Shown piece by piece: positions 17,488 through 26,280 of a stretch of 64,000 nt of DNA. The position numbers and the translations under genes are program-made. Under the pieces are notes generated by a model. That model had not been told where the DNA came from, made no database searches, and was given only the letters and a program-made list of their open reading frames with translations. How positions within the stretch are numbered: the stretch's first letter is position 1; every line of letters begins with the position of its first letter. This stretch comes from Deltaproteobacteria bacterium (lineage in GTDB: Bacteria > Desulfobacterota > Syntrophobacteria > Syntrophobacterales > Thermodesulforhabdaceae), in NCBI GenBank assembly GCA_019309115.1, contig JAFDGW010000014.1, forward strand, positions 26,547-90,546, read 5' to 3'.

Positions 17488-18612
17488 TTACATAATCTCA
17501 AGATCCGCGTGTAACGCTCCCGCCGCCTTGATGGCCTGCAAGATGTTTATGAGGTCTCTCGGTGTTGCACCAATAGCGTTAAGTCCTTCTACGACCTGCC
17601 CAATGGTCACGCCACCTCCAACTATTGCCAGATGTGCTTTTTCTTCTTCCACTTGAACCTGAGTTCTAGGAACAACCGTTGTCTGCCCCTGACTGAAAGG
17701 AAGAGGCTGGGACACGTAGGGTTGTTCCGTGATGCTGACCGTTAAATTTCCATGGGCAACGGCGACGGGCGAAATTCTAACATTTTCTCCCATGACTATT
17801 GTACCGGTACGCTCGTTGATGACAACGCGAGCCGTAGTATCCGGAACGACCTCCAGATTTTCAACTTCAGCAATAAACCCGACGATGTCTTGCTTTTTTT
17901 CCGTCGGTGTGTGGATCCTGATCGTGGAAGCATCCCGGGGAAAAGCTATCTTGCTACCAAAGTGGGCATTTATCGCTTCTGCCACATGATTGGCAGTTGT
18001 AAAATCCGGCGATCTCAAGACAAAGTCTAATACACTATACTGAGACATATCTATCGGAATTTCCCTTTCCACAACAGCTCCGTTGGGAATGTAACCAACG
18101 GTTGGGTGGTTTTGCTGGACTCCTCCACCCGCCGCTCCTCCAAAGGCAAAACCGCCCACAGAAATAGGGCCTTGTGCCACGGCATATACTTTTCCGTCAG
18201 GGCCCTGAAGCGGAGTCATCAACAAGGTGCCCCCTACAATGCTCTTAGCATCACCAATTGATGACACTTGTGCGTCCAGTTTCGTTCCTACTCTAGCAAA
18301 AGGCGGCAACTTCGCGGTTACCATAACAGCCGCTACATTTTTAACTTTAACGTCATCTGGATTAACGTGAATGCCCAGGTTATCGAGCAAGTTTGCCAGG
18401 GTGTTTACTGTAAACTCCGTTTTTTCCTTATCCCCTGTACCGTTCAATCCAACCACCAGTCCGTATCCGAACAGCATATTTGGACGGCTGCCCATGAAGA
18501 AACCAATATCTTTTATCCGAGCGCCAATACAGTCACTTTTTAAAGCCAGAGTCGTCAACAAGGATAATGCAACAACCACGCTCAAGTATAACCGGGTCTT
18601 GACGGTTGTCAT
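17488..18612 (-). CDS. flgI: Flagellar P-ring protein
   Basis: 374 residues from ATG 18612, after AAAGGAGAGG; the frame extends eight residues upstream without a ribosome site. A signal sequence (MTTVKTRLYLSVVVALSLL) precedes the mature protein, which has the family motifs ARIKDIGFFMGSRPN, GYGLVVGLNGTGD and TPRDLINILQAIKAAGALHADLEIM. It forms the ring around the rod in the peptidoglycan layer. Usual length is about 345-370. Between flgH and the stators. Confidence 0.96.
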   Translation of the reverse strand: MTTVKTRLYLSVVVALSLLTTLALKSDCIGARIKDIGFFMGSRPNMLFGYGLVVGLNGTGDKEKTEFTVNTLANLLDNLGIHVNPDDVKVKNVAAVMVTAKLPPFARVGTKLDAQVSSIGDAKSIVGGTLLMTPLQGPDGKVYAVAQGPISVGGFAFGGAAGGGVQQNHPTVGYIPNGAVVEREIPIDMSQYSVLDFVLRSPDFTTANHVAEAINAHFGSKIAFPRDASTIRIHTPTEKKQDIVGFIAEVENLEVVPDTTARVVINERTGTIVMGENVRISPVAVAHGNLTVSITEQPYVSQPLPFSQGQTTVVPRTQVQVEEEKAHLAIVGGGVTIGQVVEGLNAIGATPRDLINILQAIKAAGALHADLEIM

Positions 18613-18639
18613 CGTGCTTACCTCTCCTTTAAACATTAA

Positions 18640-19362
18640 CTAAAGTGGGAATAACAAATCAATGATTTGTCCGAGCCAACCCGGTTTCTGGTGCCTGGAT
18701 AGTGGGCCTTTACCTACAACAAATATTTTAGCGTCGGCAATTTTCTGAGACAAAATGGTGTTGTTACGGGTAATATCCACAGGACGTACGACACCTTCCA
18801 GTATTATCTGGTGGAGTTCATCATTTACCTTGATCCATCTTGATCCCCTTATGACTAGGTTTCCGTTGGGTAACACGTCAATGACCGTTGCTGTCATGTA
18901 GGCAGTGACGGTGTTGGTGCGAGTAGTCTTGCCCGAACCTTTCAAGGTTCTGTCGAATTCTGCCCCGTAATCGAAAGAAGTACTTCCGCCAAGCAAGTTT
19001 TTACCGGCAGCCGTGAAATTCGAAGCCGACAGTTTTCCAGTCCAGTCGTGCTTTCTGCTGGTTTCGGTAGTCGCTTCACCTGAAGCGTCGGCGCTTTCGC
19101 TTATTGTTATTGTGATAATGTCGCCCACCCGGTGGGCTTTGATGTCCCTGTACAATGATCCATACCCTTCCTGCCACAAAGAGCCGGTAGAAGATAAAAC
19201 AGACGAATTGTTGTCAGCACCGGAGGTCTTTCCATGAATTTGAGCAGAGTAAAGCAAACCGGCAGGCACCGATGGTAACTCTCGCGTTACCCTCTGTCTT
19301 TCTCCAGTGGTAACACATCCACACAACCATAACAATGTGCACAGTAATACGATAAGCCTCAT
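18640..19362 (-). CDS. flgH: Flagellar L-ring protein (outer-membrane lipoprotein)
   Basis: 240 residues. Signal peptide and lipobox LCGC with the acylated cysteine at residue 16, then GSLYRDIKAHRVGDIITITISES and GNLVIRGSRWIKVNDE, both typical of FlgH. It forms the outer-membrane ring around the rod. The L-ring shows this is a two-membrane (Gram-negative type) cell. Confidence 0.96.
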   Translation of the reverse strand: MRLIVLLCTLLWLCGCVTTGERQRVTRELPSVPAGLLYSAQIHGKTSGADNNSSVLSSTGSLWQEGYGSLYRDIKAHRVGDIITITISESADASGEATTETSRKHDWTGKLSASNFTAAGKNLLGGSTSFDYGAEFDRTLKGSGKTTRTNTVTAYMTATVIDVLPNGNLVIRGSRWIKVNDELHQIILEGVVRPVDITRNNTILSQKIADAKIFVVGKGPLSRHQKPGWLGQIIDLLFPL

Positions 19363-19378
19363 GGCCAGCTGCTCTCGA

Positions 19379-20374
19379 TCAGTCTATTACCTGAACTAAG
19401 TCCTTGCTACGAACCCGGCAAAAAATGACTTTTTTAGAACTCAGGTTTATTACCTTTACGGTGTCTCCAATATGACCATCTTCTTTAGCCTTGCCTCTAG
19501 CAGTTACGGTAAGCCCTGGTTTCTGAAGCAAAATTTTAACTATGTCCCCCTTTTGGACAACTATCGGGTTATCCAGCCTGGAAAGCCTCAAGGGTTCGCC
19601 CGGGAAAATGTCCGTAAGTGCTCGCTTGCCCACTACTATGTCAAAGTTGTCCGTGAAATCTTCCGGTGCATCCGTAACCCTTGCCCGCTTTATTTCCAAG
19701 TCTTCTGCGGTGACCACCTTGCCTTTGGATATGATAGCCTTTGCGTGCAAGACCGGTCTGTACAGATCCACAATGCCCGCTACGCGAAGGGATCTGCTTC
19801 GCTTGCCGTCAACGTAAATGTTCATTGTAACAGCAACATTTCCAATGAAGTGTTCATTCTGCGACGCTATTATTTCGTAACGTCTCTTGCCGGCTGGTAC
19901 AACAGGAAGGCCTGCATACCGGATGTTGGATATCTTGATTTCGCTAGGTTTCCATGGTGCGTTTTTTAATACAAATTCACGAAAGTGCTTTTCTATTTCG
20001 TCCCGAGGAAGTGTAACGGTTTTTCGGACAATCATAACTTGGTCAGGAAAAAGGAAAATTACCCTGTCGGGGTCTTGGCCATTGCTGGCTATTATTTTTT
20101 TGAGATATTCTTTAAGCAGCTCAAGCTGAACATACTTGATGGTACCCGGGCCGGGTGCTTCGCCGATGAAAAGGGAATCAAAACGGATGCGCCAGTCTTC
20201 TGGTAATCCTTCTTTTTGAATCAAGTCGCCAAGATAAACATTGTTTCTTGCCACTTCAACTCGAGGTAGCAGCTCCAGGCGTTTGAGTTCAGAGAGGCAG
20301 TAGCCCTGGGACGAAACAATAATCATTGTGATCATTATGATTACCGACGTTGTCAACACTATTTTCGCCCTCAT
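19379..20374 (-). CDS. flgA: P-ring assembly chaperone FlgA
   Basis: 331 residues from ATG 20374, after GGGGAGG; the open frame reaches 20467 but would run into flgG. A signal anchor (VVLTTSVIIMITMIIVSS region) leads a periplasmic protein whose last 130 residues are the SAF-like domain with ARVTDAPEDF, and GKRALTDIFPGEPLR. It helps FlgI polymerise. Longer than E. coli FlgA (about 219), as is common in this phylum. Confidence 0.9.
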   Translation of the reverse strand: MRAKIVLTTSVIIMITMIIVSSQGYCLSELKRLELLPRVEVARNNVYLGDLIQKEGLPEDWRIRFDSLFIGEAPGPGTIKYVQLELLKEYLKKIIASNGQDPDRVIFLFPDQVMIVRKTVTLPRDEIEKHFREFVLKNAPWKPSEIKISNIRYAGLPVVPAGKRRYEIIASQNEHFIGNVAVTMNIYVDGKRSRSLRVAGIVDLYRPVLHAKAIISKGKVVTAEDLEIKRARVTDAPEDFTDNFDIVVGKRALTDIFPGEPLRLSRLDNPIVVQKGDIVKILLQKPGLTVTARGKAKEDGHIGDTVKVINLSSKKVIFCRVRSKDLVQVID

Positions 20375-20390
20375 GACTACCTCCCCGACT

Positions 20391-21173
20391 TTATGCCTGC
20401 AGGTTATTTGCCATCCTGAGCATTTCGTCAGATGTCCGTATAACTTTTGAATTTGCTTCATAAGCACGTTGGCCGGCTATCATGTTCACCATTTCTTCAA
20501 CGACGTTTACGTTAGAATTTTCCAGAAAACCTTGCAGTATTGTGCCGAACCCCTCAGTGCCGGGTTCGCCTTCAACAGCTTCTCCTGAAGCCTCTGATGG
20601 AATAAAGTAATTTCTGCCTATGCTGATTAATCCGCTTGGGTTTGGGAAGTCATAGATAGTGATTGTTGTTGAAACCAGCACATCGCCGTTTTGATCCATT
20701 GCCGTGAGCTTTCCTCCTGCATCAACGGTGATGGTCACAGCATCCCTGGGTATGGCAATCTCTGGCTGGAGTCTATTACCCTCAGGGTCACAAATGTAAC
20801 CATCAGAATCCAGCTTGAAAGAACCCGCACGCGTGTAAACCTCTTCAGTTCCTCTCAGGACCTTGAAAAAGCCTTTTCCTTCAATGGCTAAGTCGAGTGG
20901 ATTATCCGTCTGGATGAAATTGCCCTGGCTGAAAAGTTTTTGCACCGACACACTTTTGACACCCATACCGATCTGAATACCTGTCGGTATAGTGGAGTCA
21001 TTGGCAGTGGGAGTTCCCGGCGGTATTATGGTTTGATACATTAAGTCCTGGAAATTTGCCCGGCTTTTCTTGAACCCCGTCGTCTGGGCGTTGGCGAGGT
21101 TGTTCGCTATGACATCAAGGTTCAATTGCTGAGCTGACATTCCTGTTGCCGCAGTCCACAGACTCCGAATCAT
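20391..21173 (-). CDS. flgG: Distal rod protein FlgG
   Basis: 260 residues. MIRSLWTAATGMSAQQLNLD and NNLANAQTTGFKKSRANFQD at the N-terminus, with GFLENSNVNVVEEMVNMI and AYEANSKVIRTSDEMLRMANNL at the C-terminus, the D0 helices of FlgG. AAGGAGGATAACC precedes the ATG. It builds the distal rod between inner and outer membranes. Confidence 0.97.
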   Translation of the reverse strand: MIRSLWTAATGMSAQQLNLDVIANNLANAQTTGFKKSRANFQDLMYQTIIPPGTPTANDSTIPTGIQIGMGVKSVSVQKLFSQGNFIQTDNPLDLAIEGKGFFKVLRGTEEVYTRAGSFKLDSDGYICDPEGNRLQPEIAIPRDAVTITVDAGGKLTAMDQNGDVLVSTTITIYDFPNPSGLISIGRNYFIPSEASGEAVEGEPGTEGFGTILQGFLENSNVNVVEEMVNMIAGQRAYEANSKVIRTSDEMLRMANNLQA

Positions 21174-21186
21174 GGTTATCCTCCTT

Positions 21187-21867
21187 TTATCGTCCAGAAG
21201 CTTTTCTGATTAATTGCCTATCTTCGTCGTGAAAGGTTTTCATGACCTTCTGATGCGCCTCAAAAGTTCTCAGGGTATCTATAAGTTTGGTCATCTCTTC
21301 AACGACATTGAGATTAGGTTCTTCGAGAGCTCCCTGTTGGATTTTGTACTCTGTTGCTTCTTTTGGCGATAAGTTTGGTGAAAGCGGTTTGAAGTAGTTT
21401 TTGCCAATCTTTTGAAGCTTGTCCAGACTGTCAAATGTTGCGACATCTAGGGTGTCAACGATGGTTCCATCTTCTTCCAGGATTTCTCCTTTCTCGTTAA
21501 TTATTACGTCCGGGGAACGGAGAGTTATTTCCCCGTTTTTACCTAACACTGGCCATCCTTCTGGAGTTATCAGGCGGCCTTCGGAATCCAGCATTAAATT
21601 GCCGGCCCTGGTGTAGAGTATTCCTTTGTCAGTCTTAACTTTGAAAAATCCCTTGCCTATTATCGCAAGATCGAGTGGTGAACTGGTTGTTCGGATTGTA
21701 CCTTGATCAAAGATGGTATGGGTTTCTTCGAAAAGAAAATCCGTAAAACGCGCGTTTTCTTTTTTGAAGCCCGGGGTATTTGCATTAGCTATGTTGTTAG
21801 CTATTACGTCTAACCGCTTTTCTTCGAGTATTGCTCCTAACGCCGGGGCATAATATCCTAATTTCAT
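21187..21867 (-). CDS. flgF: Proximal rod/basal-body protein FlgF
   Basis: 226 residues of the FlgF/FlgG family: LDVIANNIANANTPGFKKEN at the N-terminus and EEPNLNVVEEMTKLIDTLR at the C-terminus. First gene after the sigma-54 promoter at 21895-21910, with GGGAGG before the ATG. It shares the family fold with FlgG but lacks its long middle section, so FlgF is the better name. Confidence 0.9.
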   Translation of the reverse strand: MKLGYYAPALGAILEEKRLDVIANNIANANTPGFKKENARFTDFLFEETHTIFDQGTIRTTSSPLDLAIIGKGFFKVKTDKGILYTRAGNLMLDSEGRLITPEGWPVLGKNGEITLRSPDVIINEKGEILEEDGTIVDTLDVATFDSLDKLQKIGKNYFKPLSPNLSPKEATEYKIQQGALEEPNLNVVEEMTKLIDTLRTFEAHQKVMKTFHDEDRQLIRKASGR

Positions 21868-21894
21868 GGCTTTTCCTCCCTCGCAGGGAGAAAA

Positions 21895-21910
21895 AGCAAT
21901 ATCAATGCCA
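21895..21910 (-). promoter_or_regulatory. Sigma-54 promoter upstream of flgF
   Basis: TGGCAT, five bases, TTGCT on the minus strand; spacing between GG and GC is exactly ten. The transcript start would be about 21883, 16 bases before the flgF ATG. It would drive flgF, flgG, flgA and on to flgL. Confidence 0.75.
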
Positions 21911-21933
21911 CAACAGCTCTGCTGAAAATCAGC

Positions 21934-22218
21934 TTAACGCTGAAATGGCCTTTGAGATTCTTCTTCGCTGGCTTTTTTGTCGAGCGGGATTGTTAACTCG
22001 ATGAAAAGATTCTGGAGCATGTCCCACGAACGCTGTTCTTTATAAACCTCATAGTCCCTCTCTGCTTGAATCTCTTCGTCGGTAGGGCCACTTCTATATA
22101 TCCTAGAATTCCTGGTTTCTTGAAACGGCAACTCGTTTGCGCACAAAAAACATGGAAGGAAAACTGTCATGACACCAATAGTAAGAACTTTTCTTACAGA
22201 TAATCTCCTCTTCTCCAT
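21934..22218 (-). CDS. Small exported protein in the flagellar operon, unrecognised
   Basis: 94 residues. A signal peptide (VLTIGVMTVFLPCFLCANE) is followed by a short, mostly helical, acidic region with QAERDYEVYKEQRSWDMLQNLF. I do not recognise the family. It overlaps the preceding 147-residue gene by 25 bases and lies between it and the sigma-54 promoter of flgF, so it belongs to the flagellar cluster. It may be a small periplasmic assembly factor. Confidence 0.6.
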   Translation of the reverse strand: MEKRRLSVRKVLTIGVMTVFLPCFLCANELPFQETRNSRIYRSGPTDEEIQAERDYEVYKEQRSWDMLQNLFIELTIPLDKKASEEESQRPFQR

Positions 22219-22637
22219 TTTACATATTCCGTATAGGTAACAACCTTGAGTTCTTCTAAGAAGTCTTTGACCTCTTTTCTCGTATTTTCAGGCAGCTTAT
22301 CAAGGATTTCATCAATAGCATGTAGGCTATCTTCTATTTTCGAAGTCTCATTCGCTGGGTCCTTCAGAGAATCCAGAACTGCTTCAATAGATTTGCCTAT
22401 GCTCGTTGAGGGCTCAGTTCCAGAATTTGTGCCCATCGACCACAAATTCACTTCATCAGAAGGATCCATGGTAATTCCGGATATGCTATTTCCAGAAAAG
22501 CTTTCTTCTTTTACGATCACTTCCCTTTTGGCTTCCTCCAGAAAAGCTGCAAAATTATTATTTTTATCGGGTACTTTGTTTTGTTTCTTTTCCTGCAGAC
22601 TCTCAACTTTATCAGGCTGAATTTTTATGATTTTCAT
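22194..22637 (-). CDS. 147-residue hypothetical protein in the flagellar operon
   Basis: Starts ATG 22637 after GAGGGAG. The sequence is polar and glutamate/lysine rich with helical stretches (NFAAFLEEAKREVIVKEES and KEVKDFLEELKVVTYTEYVKW) and no signal or membrane span. It is not FlgM: the FlgM sigma-28-binding pattern near the C-terminus is missing. It has its own sigma-54 promoter at 22696-22711 and overlaps the next small gene. Function unknown; flagellar by position. Confidence 0.6.
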   Translation of the reverse strand: MKIIKIQPDKVESLQEKKQNKVPDKNNNFAAFLEEAKREVIVKEESFSGNSISGITMDPSDEVNLWSMGTNSGTEPSTSIGKSIEAVLDSLKDPANETSKIEDSLHAIDEILDKLPENTRKEVKDFLEELKVVTYTEYVKWRRGDYL

Positions 22638-22695
22638 CGTAAAACTCCCTCTTTCTGCTATGACACTTTTCGTTTACTTTCGCTTGAATTATTCG

Positions 22696-22711
22696 AGCAA
22701 TCTTCCTGCCA
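22696..22711 (-). promoter_or_regulatory. Sigma-54 promoter of the 147-residue flagellar gene
   Basis: TGGCAG, five bases, TTGCT on the minus strand with ten bases between GG and GC. The start codon of the next gene is about 60 bases downstream. Fits the class of sigma-54 flagellar promoters seen elsewhere in this window. Confidence 0.72.
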
Positions 22712-22876
22712 GCTTTAATTTTGCCTGAAAAGAATTTGCGATTTTCGATGGCACAATATGTTACTGTTGCCAGAGTTATCAAATTGTTGAAGTATCCAGG
22801 TGATGGCATTCTGACGGTTCTTTGTGATTGACAAAAAGCCTCACTCACGGGAAATTTTTTCGCATGGAGCTGGAAA

Positions 22877-23668
22877 TTATTTCTCAGAACGTGGGAGATA
22901 AATAGTAGATATTGTTGTGTCCTGATTTCGAGAGATGGCCACGGATCCATTGTAAGCTTCCATGATCTTTTTCGTCCAGTACAACCCTAGCCCGAGATGA
23001 GATTGTTCTTCTTCTGGTAAAAGTTCTAGCGGCCAATTTGAGATCCATGGTTCAAAAAGTTGAGCAGCGTTGGAAATGTCGAACCCGCAGCCGTTATCAA
23101 TTATGTGTATTTCGGTTTCGGTGATGTGGATGGTCAATTTGTCAGCTTTTATTGTCTTAAGAGCCGTCAAGGCGTTGTCCAAAAGTTGGCACACGACGGG
23201 AATTAAAGTGCCACTGTTTGGAAGTAGTAACGAAGCTTTCGAGGCTACATCGAGATTCACTTTTACATGATGTTTGCAATAAAGATCGTAAAGTAATAGC
23301 TCTCTTACCGTTTCAGACAGTTCGAGGGCGGTTAAGGGACGGTCTTCATACATCAATCGCTCAAAAAGCTCTATCGGTCTAAGCACTTCCGTTAATTTTA
23401 CCAACTGTTTCTTTAAAGTGCTGAATCTAGCAGTGCAATATTCTAATAGTTTGTCTGAGGTCTTAATAGTTTTAAGGTCTTGATGTGCAAACTCTATTAA
23501 AAAAGAGATATTTTGAATTGGTGAGTTAACATTGTGAATCAACCCTTTTAACAGCTTGCCTTTGAAAGATGAAAAGTAATAGTTAAGCAGAATCCAAGGC
23601 TCAGGTATTTGACTCATTGGATGAATCCATCGTGGTTTTTTACCGTTTTTGTTTTCTTTCGGCATCAA
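22877..23668 (-). CDS. Soluble sensor-less histidine kinase
   Basis: 263 residues. H45 lies in HNVNSPIQNIS, an unusual but recognisable H-box. The ATPase domain has DNALTALKTI (N-box), IIDNGCGFDI and LGLGLYWTKKIMEAYNGS, with a clear glycine-rich lid. There is no membrane span or input domain, so input must come from a partner. Its start overlaps the PilZ gene by 29 bases, which suggests that the PilZ protein is that partner. Possible targets: the HD-GYP response regulator of the same cassette. A role like the cytoplasmic FlgS kinase of other sigma-54-dependent flagellar systems is speculation. Confidence 0.8.
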   Translation of the reverse strand: MMPKENKNGKKPRWIHPMSQIPEPWILLNYYFSSFKGKLLKGLIHNVNSPIQNISFLIEFAHQDLKTIKTSDKLLEYCTARFSTLKKQLVKLTEVLRPIELFERLMYEDRPLTALELSETVRELLLYDLYCKHHVKVNLDVASKASLLLPNSGTLIPVVCQLLDNALTALKTIKADKLTIHITETEIHIIDNGCGFDISNAAQLFEPWISNWPLELLPEEEQSHLGLGLYWTKKIMEAYNGSVAISRNQDTTISTIYLPRSEK

Positions 23669-24170
23669 AGATCATTCGCATAATAATTTGCCGATCGTCT
23701 TCCAGTATATCTTCAAAACAAATTCCCACCGTCCATGGGCGATCTGCGTTTTCGGGATTTTTCTCCACCCAGCAGACTCTACCGATGGCAAATATAGGCA
23801 CCATTTCACCAACCTCAGAGGAAATACACAGTTCTATAAAGGTTCCTTCTTCGATTTTCCTACTCGTTCTGAATGATAATCCACCACCGCCAATATTGAT
23901 CACTTCCGCTTTTTCATCAAAAGGTTTGTCCTCACGAGCTTTTCCCAGCCATTTAAGCAAATAATCGACCTTTGTTTCAAGATTTTCCAATTTTTCAAGC
24001 AAGACTCTATAAATAGGTTCGAGATTAGCTTCTTCATCTGCCGTCAGCTTTCCTGTCTTATGGCGTTTTGGAAGAACAGGGGTTACATCTTCTGGCAATA
24101 TGTTGTAATGGACGTGCAGATAGGGAATGTGAATTCGAAGGTAGTCTCTCCTATCTGTCGTCATTGTCAT
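23640..24170 (-). CDS. PilZ-domain cyclic di-GMP receptor
   Basis: 176 residues. The N-terminal RRDYLRIHI supplies the RxxxR-type ligand motif, the middle is a coiled coil (NLEPIYRVLLEKLENLETKV), and the domain carries INIGGGGLSFRTSRK, matching the [D/N]xSxxG-type motif of PilZ with N in first place. Cyclic di-GMP binding is likely, judged from both motifs. It overlaps the HD-GYP regulator by 20 bases upstream and the kinase by 29 bases downstream, indicating coupled translation. Likely role: read c-di-GMP and act on the kinase or flagellar motor. Confidence 0.85.
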   Translation of the reverse strand: MTMTTDRRDYLRIHIPYLHVHYNILPEDVTPVLPKRHKTGKLTADEEANLEPIYRVLLEKLENLETKVDYLLKWLGKAREDKPFDEKAEVINIGGGGLSFRTSRKIEEGTFIELCISSEVGEMVPIFAIGRVCWVEKNPENADRPWTVGICFEDILEDDRQIIMRMIFDAERKQKR

Positions 24171-25719
24171 TTCTGTCCCCTTTTTGCGTTTTCTCTAAAT
24201 TTAACATTTCCAGAAAGGCTTCAACAATTTGGGGATCAAATTGTGTGCCACTGTTTCTGATTAACTCTTCTTTGACCCTGTCCAGCTTCATGGCTTTTCT
24301 GTAAGGGCGGTCTGTGTACATTGCGTCGTAAGCATCTGCCACCGTGATAATTCTGGTGGTTAGAGGAATATCGGTTCCGCCAATGCCATCCGGGTATCCC
24401 TTGCCGTCCCAGCGCTCGTGGTGATGTCTGATTATCGATCTGTCTATTTCGCTTAGGCCGAGGTCTTTTACTATAGATTCACCTATGATTGGATGTTGTT
24501 TAATAAGTTCAAATTCTTCAGGTGTGAGGCGTCCTGGTTTGTTTAGTACCGTGTCAGGGATACCTATTTTGCCTATATCATGGAGATAGCCCATTGTTTT
24601 AATGGACTCTATCTCTGAGTGAGAACAACCCATAAACCTGGCCAGTTTTAGAGCGACGGTTGTTACCCGTTCTGAATGCTTTCCCGTGTATGTGTCTTTT
24701 GCTTCCAAGGCATTCACCAGAGAGCGAAGAATACCGTAAAAGTTGGCGATCAGGCTCTCGTAAAGGGCAAGATTTTCCAGGGTAAGCCCCGCTTTTTTCA
24801 AAAGGAAATCAAGAATTCTCTGGTTAGCTTTCGGTATATCCGGCAAATCTTGTTCGTAAACTGATATTAGGAATCCAAAAGGCTCACCCCTTATGTCCAT
24901 GTTCCAGCATCTACAATGACAACCTTGAGGACAGACATGTTCAATCATTGTTTGCATCAATGTATCCACATCGATTTGGGAGGGAAGTGTTAAAATGTTT
25001 CGATTCATTTGCACCTGAAAGATGGTGTCTGGTGGTTTTTCAAAAACCCTGTTTGTAATCATTTGCGGAAAGGTATGAGCTGTATTGGATTTGTTTTTAC
25101 TTTCAGCTACCAACACCATCTCGTGGCCCGGTGGGATAATTACGTAAAAACCAGCGCGTTTTGCTCCGCTTAGCTTTAAACCCCATCTGATAATTGTTTC
25201 ATAAAGGCTGTCACTGGTGGATACCTGATCAAGTTCGTTTGAGACACTAAAAAGAAGCTTTTGTTCTTCAAGGGTGGCTTCAAGTTGTTTGTTCAGTTTT
25301 TCCAGTTCTATCCTTGCCTGTTTCTCCAGTCTTAGAGATACGTTCTCGAGAAGTATTTCTCTTTCCCTGAGTGCTCTTTCCAGCGCGAATACCAGGTCTT
25401 GAAAAGCAAAAGGTTTTGTTAAGAAATCCGAAGCGCCACGGCGCATAGCTTCAATGGAGCGTTCAATCGTTGGATAACCGCTCATTATTATAACAGGTAA
25501 AGATGGATCGTGCGTTTTCAGGGTGTGCAAGATTTCAAGACCGCCAATGTCGGGCAATTGAAGATCAACGAAAGCGCAATCAAAAGAATGATCACTCAAT
25601 TCTTGCAAGGCCTGATGACCGTTTAATGCGTGTACAACCCGTTCATGACCAAGGCGTTCCAGGTAATCCTTCAACAATTGCCCTAACTCATGATCATCCT
25701 CTACTATGAGTATCCGCAT
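24151..25719 (-). CDS. Response regulator with GAF-like and HD-GYP output (c-di-GMP phosphodiesterase)
   Basis: 522 residues starting MRILIVEDD, after GGGAGTGG; four upstream residues are probably not translated. Receiver: D8, D9, phospho-acceptor D52, S80, K102. A coiled-coil linker (120-155) leads to a GAF-like domain (160-315) containing an unusual cysteine cluster C263-x3-C267-x-C269-x-C271. Then the full HD-GYP domain: H348, H380/D381, H409, HHH at 432, GYP at 441, and VADAYDAMYTDRPY. All canonical residues for c-di-GMP hydrolysis are present. Phosphorylation, probably by the adjacent soluble kinase, should control it. Confidence 0.93.
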   Translation of the reverse strand: MRILIVEDDHELGQLLKDYLERLGHERVVHALNGHQALQELSDHSFDCAFVDLQLPDIGGLEILHTLKTHDPSLPVIIMSGYPTIERSIEAMRRGASDFLTKPFAFQDLVFALERALREREILLENVSLRLEKQARIELEKLNKQLEATLEEQKLLFSVSNELDQVSTSDSLYETIIRWGLKLSGAKRAGFYVIIPPGHEMVLVAESKNKSNTAHTFPQMITNRVFEKPPDTIFQVQMNRNILTLPSQIDVDTLMQTMIEHVCPQGCHCRCWNMDIRGEPFGFLISVYEQDLPDIPKANQRILDFLLKKAGLTLENLALYESLIANFYGILRSLVNALEAKDTYTGKHSERVTTVALKLARFMGCSHSEIESIKTMGYLHDIGKIGIPDTVLNKPGRLTPEEFELIKQHPIIGESIVKDLGLSEIDRSIIRHHHERWDGKGYPDGIGGTDIPLTTRIITVADAYDAMYTDRPYRKAMKLDRVKEELIRNSGTQFDPQIVEAFLEMLNLEKTQKGDRNDNDDR

Positions 25720-25845
25720 TTCCACTCCCAATAGTTTAGTAAAATCCTACAGTCTATAACATGAGATGAATGGAAGACAAAGAGCTTACTCACACATACG
25801 TTGTAAAAATCAGAAAGTTAAGGCAGGACAGAAAGAGGGTGGTTA

Positions 25846-26241
25846 TTAAATTTTTCCGTTGAACAGGACTCCCACCAGCTCTTCGAGCTTCTGTCTCAAT
25901 TTCAAAAGTTCTTGAGGTGGAATTTGGCGAATGAGCTCCCCTGTTTCTTTGTTAATTATTTTTACCACTATGTCGTGCGTTTTTTCATCAATATCAAAAG
26001 CCAGGCGCACATTCACTTCCTTGAGGTATTGTTCGATCTGCTCGGCAAGTTTCTTTGTTTCTTCCAGAGTAAGGTCTAGGAGCTTCGTTTGCACCTGCTC
26101 CTTGCCCTCGCCGACTTTTTTGAGTTCTGTACCCGTTGCCTCTTCTACTGGTTTTATTACCTCTTCGCGCCTGATCTGTTTATCAAACTGTGTCCAATTT
26201 TCTGTCACTACGGGTTGGATTTCCGGCACTTTGGTTTCCAT
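25846..26241 (-). CDS. flaG: FlaG-family flagellar protein
   Basis: 131 residues. The C-terminal half matches the FlaG pattern: VRLAFDIDEKTHDIVVKI and GELIRQIPPQELLKLRQKL. FlaG proteins influence filament length and are usually found near fliD and flagellin genes, as here. AAGGAGCG precedes the ATG. Likely secreted or filament associated; no signal peptide is visible. Confidence 0.9.
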   Translation of the reverse strand: METKVPEIQPVVTENWTQFDKQIRREEVIKPVEEATGTELKKVGEGKEQVQTKLLDLTLEETKKLAEQIEQYLKEVNVRLAFDIDEKTHDIVVKIINKETGELIRQIPPQELLKLRQKLEELVGVLFNGKI

Positions 26242-26280
26242 GATACGCTCCTTAGGCCTATAGAGCTTTTCTCTTCTATT

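Noticed and set aside
22194..22637. FlgM candidate
   Set aside because: No sigma-28-binding C-terminal pattern; only the position is suggestive.
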